Shown piece after piece: positions 15,939 through 18,421 of a stretch of 18,421 nucleotides of DNA; position 1 is the stretch's first letter, and each line of letters opens with the position of its first letter. The notes beneath the pieces are model-generated. The model searched no databases, was not told the DNA's origin, and was given only the letters and a program-made list of their open reading frames with translations. Origin of the DNA: Candidatus Aegiribacteria sp. (GTDB lineage: Bacteria; Fermentibacterota; Fermentibacteria; Fermentibacterales; Fermentibacteraceae); assembly GCA_021107345.1 (NCBI GenBank), contig JAIOSX010000326.1, forward strand, positions 1-18,421, written 5' to 3'. The translations under genes were made by a program, and so were the position numbers.

Positions 15939-16016
15939 TATATGGATATTTATTTTTAGTACACTATAAGTTTATGGCAGATACAGAAACAAGCTTTCGT
16001 AACAATAACATAGAAA

Positions 16017-16021
16017 GGAAG
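16017..16021 (+). promoter_or_regulatory. Ribosome binding site deciding the start at 16028
   Basis: GGAAG within AAAGGAAGA lies 6 bases before the ATG at 16028. It favours this start over an in-frame ATG at 15974, which would put 18 polar residues before the signal peptide and has no Shine-Dalgarno. Confidence 0.65.
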
Positions 16022-16027
16022 AACAGA

Positions 16028-16975
16028 ATGAAAATGTATTTATCGTTCGTACTTGTCTTGACAACTGGAATGATTGCTGCAGATGATACTTCAATTGTAC
16101 CGCCTGGTTTTATTTCCGGGAATATTGAAACTTACTCTTCGAACCTGCCGATTGAACCTCATATTTCAGGTGATAATACTTGTGGAGATCTATTCCCTGA
16201 CGGGCATAGCATACCATCGGTATCACCTGGTACCGATGCCTTCTCATTCACTGAAGTCAACTGGTCACCATTTAACCTGTATGGAGCTGGTAATCCGCTT
16301 TTGGGCTTGGATATGGTTATCTGGAGCGGAGATAAGGTTATGACTCCGATGGATTCTGTTTATTTATTGAATCCTGATGATGGAACCAAGTTTATGGCGT
16401 TACCTCTGGACCCATCCAACACGTATCCTTTTGGCTGTTATGTGTACAGCAGTATTAATACCAATGACTATAGCAACAGTTCAATTTACTACACACCCGA
16501 TATTGGTGTTACCTGGACAACTACTACTAATCCGTCAGGATCGTTGGGCAGGGGAATGGATGCGGATTTCACCACAGGACTTATATGGGAAACCTACTAC
16601 AATACCGGGGTCTATTCATTCTTACATCAAAGTTCTACGGGAACCTTCCATGATCTCTCGGCTTATATTCCCGGACAGTTGAGTGGCCTTACCGTATATG
16701 ATAACGGCGGATGTAATTACCTTGTTATTAATACGTACAGTTCGAATTATGCCTACTTCTTCGATCTTGATGATAACCTCAACTTTCTAGGCACCGCTGA
16801 ATATCCATATCCTACGGCTTTTTATAAGTCTTACGGGTTAACCTACTGTCCTGCGCGGGATACGTTCTTCTGGAGTTTTAAAAACACTTCGGATAATTGC
16901 TATCTGATCGAATTGCAATTGTCTATTACCAGTTTAGAGCAATCCACATGGGGTGAGATTAAAAGCTCGTTCTGA
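16028..16975 (+). CDS. Secreted β-rich protein with Asp-box and possible C-terminal sorting tag
   Basis: I do not recognise a named family. From the ATG at 16028 it has 315 residues. Residues 1-18 are a signal peptide (MKMYLSFVLVLTTGMIAA). The mature part is rich in Tyr, Trp, Asn, Ser and Thr, with alternating β-strand pattern, and carries one clear Asp-box (TPDIGVTW, 156-163), the turn typical of BNR-type propeller blades. Weaker blade-like repeats surround it (for example 101-116, 181-200, 220-247), so a small β-propeller is likely. It ends abruptly in SLEQSTWGEIKSSF (302-315). The W-G-x-I-K segment at the very end looks like a tag rather than part of the fold, and I recall similar ends on exported proteins of related candidate phyla (unverified). 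It is transcribed alone from a strong promoter with a palindrome. Function unknown; an extracellular or cell-surface location is likely. Confidence 0.85.
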   Translation: MKMYLSFVLVLTTGMIAADDTSIVPPGFISGNIETYSSNLPIEPHISGDNTCGDLFPDGHSIPSVSPGTDAFSFTEVNWSPFNLYGAGNPLLGLDMVIWSGDKVMTPMDSVYLLNPDDGTKFMALPLDPSNTYPFGCYVYSSINTNDYSNSSIYYTPDIGVTWTTTTNPSGSLGRGMDADFTTGLIWETYYNTGVYSFLHQSSTGTFHDLSAYIPGQLSGLTVYDNGGCNYLVINTYSSNYAYFFDLDDNLNFLGTAEYPYPTAFYKSYGLTYCPARDTFFWSFKNTSDNCYLIELQLSITSLEQSTWGEIKSSF

Positions 16976-17134
16976 TCAAGAACCTGACCAGAGGCTGGCT
17001 GAGTTTTCTAGTAGTTCGGCTTCATGGGTGAGGTATGTTCTGTTGCGGGGTTACAAGAGCCTATCTGCTGCTTTTTGTTTTGACATGGCGTGGTTTCTGA
17101 AAGTATTGTCAGTTTCAGGCAGAGAAGAGGATTC

Positions 17135-18421
17135 TCATTTACTGTTAAAACCAGGATAAAGCTTCTTCATGCATTCAGGACATATTCCGTGGCTGAACTG
17201 AGAATCTGAACGTTTCGTTATGTATTCCTCTATCTGTGCCCAGTACCCGGAATCATCCCGGATCTTTTTACAGGACGAACAGATTGGAAGCAATCCGCTG
17301 AGTGTTTTCACTTCAGCAAGAGCTTTCGTCAGTTTTTCATTTGCCTTCACGAGCTCAATATTCCTGAGCCTGTAAATCTCGCTTTTCCTTTCCTTTTTTT
17401 CCGTTTCGTAGCTTACCTGGAGTTCGTTGTATTTCTTGCTGCTTTCTTCAGTGAATATTTCATCATTAAGTTTCTTGAACAGTTTGTGATATTCGAGCGC
17501 TTCTCTGGAATCACCCTTTCTTTCAAAGATCATTGACATTCTCTCGAAGCAGTTCATTTTTACATCAGGTGTATGAAGCTCTTCTGCTATGTCAAGTCCC
17601 TGTTGTACATATTCAAGTGCATCAGGGAATTGATCAGTTAATGCAAATGTAATACCGATTCTGCCAAGCGTTTCAGCAATTGCGTACCTGTCTCCAGTTT
17701 CCTTTTCGATCTCCAGGGCTCTAAAGTAATACTCCAGCGATCTGTCGTATTCATTCAAATCCTGAAGCACAGAACCTATATTGACAAAAGAATGGGAGAT
17801 CCCACGCTTTTCACCCAGTTGTTCTCTTATTTCAAGTGCTTTCTCATGATATTCCAGAGCCTTCTCATATTCTCCGAAAAATCCGTAAATGCCTCCTGCA
17901 TTGTTATATGAAATGGCAAGATTGCTTTTATCATCAATTTTTTCAAGTGTTCTTATAGCCCGGTTGTAATAATTCAGAGCTTTTCTGGGGTTGCCTGTTC
18001 TCTTGAATATGATTCCGATATTGTTGAACATTGTTGCAATACCAGGTTTGTCACCGGTCTTTTCACGGATTTTTAGAGCCTGCATGAAATAATCAAGAGC
18101 CTGATCGAACCTGGCCATCTTTAAGTATATCGCGCCAATTCGGTTCAATGTTGTAGATTTACTATTCTCGTCCCCGGTTTCCGAAGTAATACTAAGTTCT
18201 CTGAAACCGTAATCAAGAGCGGTCTGATACTCGCCAATACAACGATAAGCCCAGCAGAGTTCATTCAGAATAGTTGATTCAAGTTTCTTGTCTTCAGTAT
18301 TCTGCAGCAGTTCCAGCCCCTGTTCACCGAATTCAATTACTTTTTCCGGTTTGATTTCCCTTAAAGCTACGGTCAGGTCAGCGAGAATTCTGATTCGATC
18401 CAACCCGCTTGTTCCAGAGAG
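17135..18421 (-). CDS. TPR signalling protein with C-terminal four-Cys domain, N-terminus beyond window
   Basis: This frame is open to the right edge. The visible 428 residues include six codons upstream of a TTG at 18403, which I do not accept as the start because the repeat pattern continues through it. About six or seven TPRs of 40 residues follow (consensus G-D-x-x-G-I-A-x-x-x-x-N-I-G; for example residues 124-163, 204-243), as in TPR_12-type sensor proteins. A charged coiled coil covers about 326-376 of the visible part. The C-terminus LPICSSCKKIRDDSGYW...SHGICPEC is a compact domain with two CxxC pairs (Cys 381/384 and 414/417), familiar to me as the last domain of many PAS and receiver proteins in environmental bacteria; zinc binding is likely. 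No kinase, GGDEF or DNA-binding output is visible, though one could lie upstream. It is cytoplasmic as far as visible, and convergent with the 315-residue gene. Confidence 0.9.
   Translation of the reverse strand, partial: LSGTSGLDRIRILADLTVALREIKPEKVIEFGEQGLELLQNTEDKKLESTILNELCWAYRCIGEYQTALDYGFRELSITSETGDENSKSTTLNRIGAIYLKMARFDQALDYFMQALKIREKTGDKPGIATMFNNIGIIFKRTGNPRKALNYYNRAIRTLEKIDDKSNLAISYNNAGGIYGFFGEYEKALEYHEKALEIREQLGEKRGISHSFVNIGSVLQDLNEYDRSLEYYFRALEIEKETGDRYAIAETLGRIGITFALTDQFPDALEYVQQGLDIAEELHTPDVKMNCFERMSMIFERKGDSREALEYHKLFKKLNDEIFTEESSKKYNELQVSYETEKKERKSEIYRLRNIELVKANEKLTKALAEVKTLSGLLPICSSCKKIRDDSGYWAQIEEYITKRSDSQFSHGICPECMKKLYPGFNSK

Larger units (their letters stand above)
15707..16027. 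other. Gene-free stretch upstream of the secreted 315-residue protein
   Basis: I see no coding sequence here with start, ribosome binding site and plausible composition. The left part (15707-15900) holds only weak inverted repeats and no convincing terminator for the cyclase gene. The right part is AT-rich and carries the promoter and palindrome listed separately, then a leader of roughly 80 bases. A small RNA in the left part cannot be excluded. Confidence 0.55.

Noticed and set aside
16976..17134. Terminator between the two convergent genes
   Set aside because: CCAG-AGG-CTGG followed by GTTTTC (about 16986-17010) and CTGAAA/TTTCAG (about 17097-17117) are too short or lack a T-run. The stretch shows no clear terminator or gene.
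18401..18403. TTG at 18403 as the true start of the TPR/four-Cys protein
   Set aside because: The frame stays open to the window edge with sequence that fits the preceding repeat, and TTG is a rare start. The gene is treated as cut by the window.
1..18421. CRISPR arrays, tRNA or rRNA genes, insertion sequences, phage genes
   Set aside because: I found no regularly spaced direct repeats, cloverleaf-like sequences, transposase motifs or terminal inverted repeats. The many repeats in the window are protein-level TPR and propeller units.

Overview
The window looks like chromosomal DNA from a Gram-negative (diderm) bacterium of an uncultured lineage. The reasons are a β-barrel-like outer-membrane candidate, a TolQ/MotA/ExbB proton-channel subunit, many Sec signal peptides, and large secreted propeller and TPR proteins. 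The general style (mid-GC, long secreted β-rich proteins, abundant TPR signalling proteins) reminds me of candidate phyla around the FCB group, such as Fermentibacteria-like bacteria. That is an impression only, since no rRNA or marker gene is present. I see no tRNA, rRNA, CRISPR array, insertion sequence or phage gene.

Region 1 (1-6678, minus strand) is one tight four-gene operon that runs off the left edge. In transcription order it holds a β-barrel-like protein ending in a coiled coil, a 1513-residue periplasmic TPR protein with an N-terminal coiled coil and an odd C-terminal Cys motif, a 149-residue exported protein, and a TolQ-like channel subunit cut at base 1. Gaps are 17-35 bases. It resembles a Tol-Pal/CpoB module or the Agl-Glt envelope machinery of Myxococcus, in which an inner-membrane proton channel drives periplasmic TPR and outer-membrane parts.

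Region 2 (6679-9767) starts with a divergent control region: two back-to-back TTGACT promoters and an exact 11-bp inverted repeat. The plus-strand gene encodes a 942-residue exported protein with an FG-GAP/GWP propeller followed by five Asp-box repeats. A short hairpin separates it from the convergent gene that follows.

Region 3 (9768-15706) holds two divergent second-messenger genes. The minus-strand gene is an HD-GYP c-di-GMP phosphodiesterase with a C-terminal TPR-like region. The plus-strand gene is a 1272-residue protein with the domain order of mammalian soluble adenylyl cyclase: two class III cyclase domains, an AAA/NTPase module and TPRs.

Region 4 (15707-18421) has a 321-base gene-free stretch with a strong promoter that carries a perfect palindrome. 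It is followed by a 315-residue secreted protein ending in a possible sorting tag (TWGEIK near the end). Convergent to it is a TPR protein with a C-terminal four-Cys domain, whose N-terminus lies beyond the right edge.

Overall the window combines envelope mechanics (region 1), exported β-propeller proteins (regions 2 and 4) and TPR-based nucleotide signalling (regions 3 and 4). All functional statements rest on motif reading by eye. No database search or structure prediction was run.
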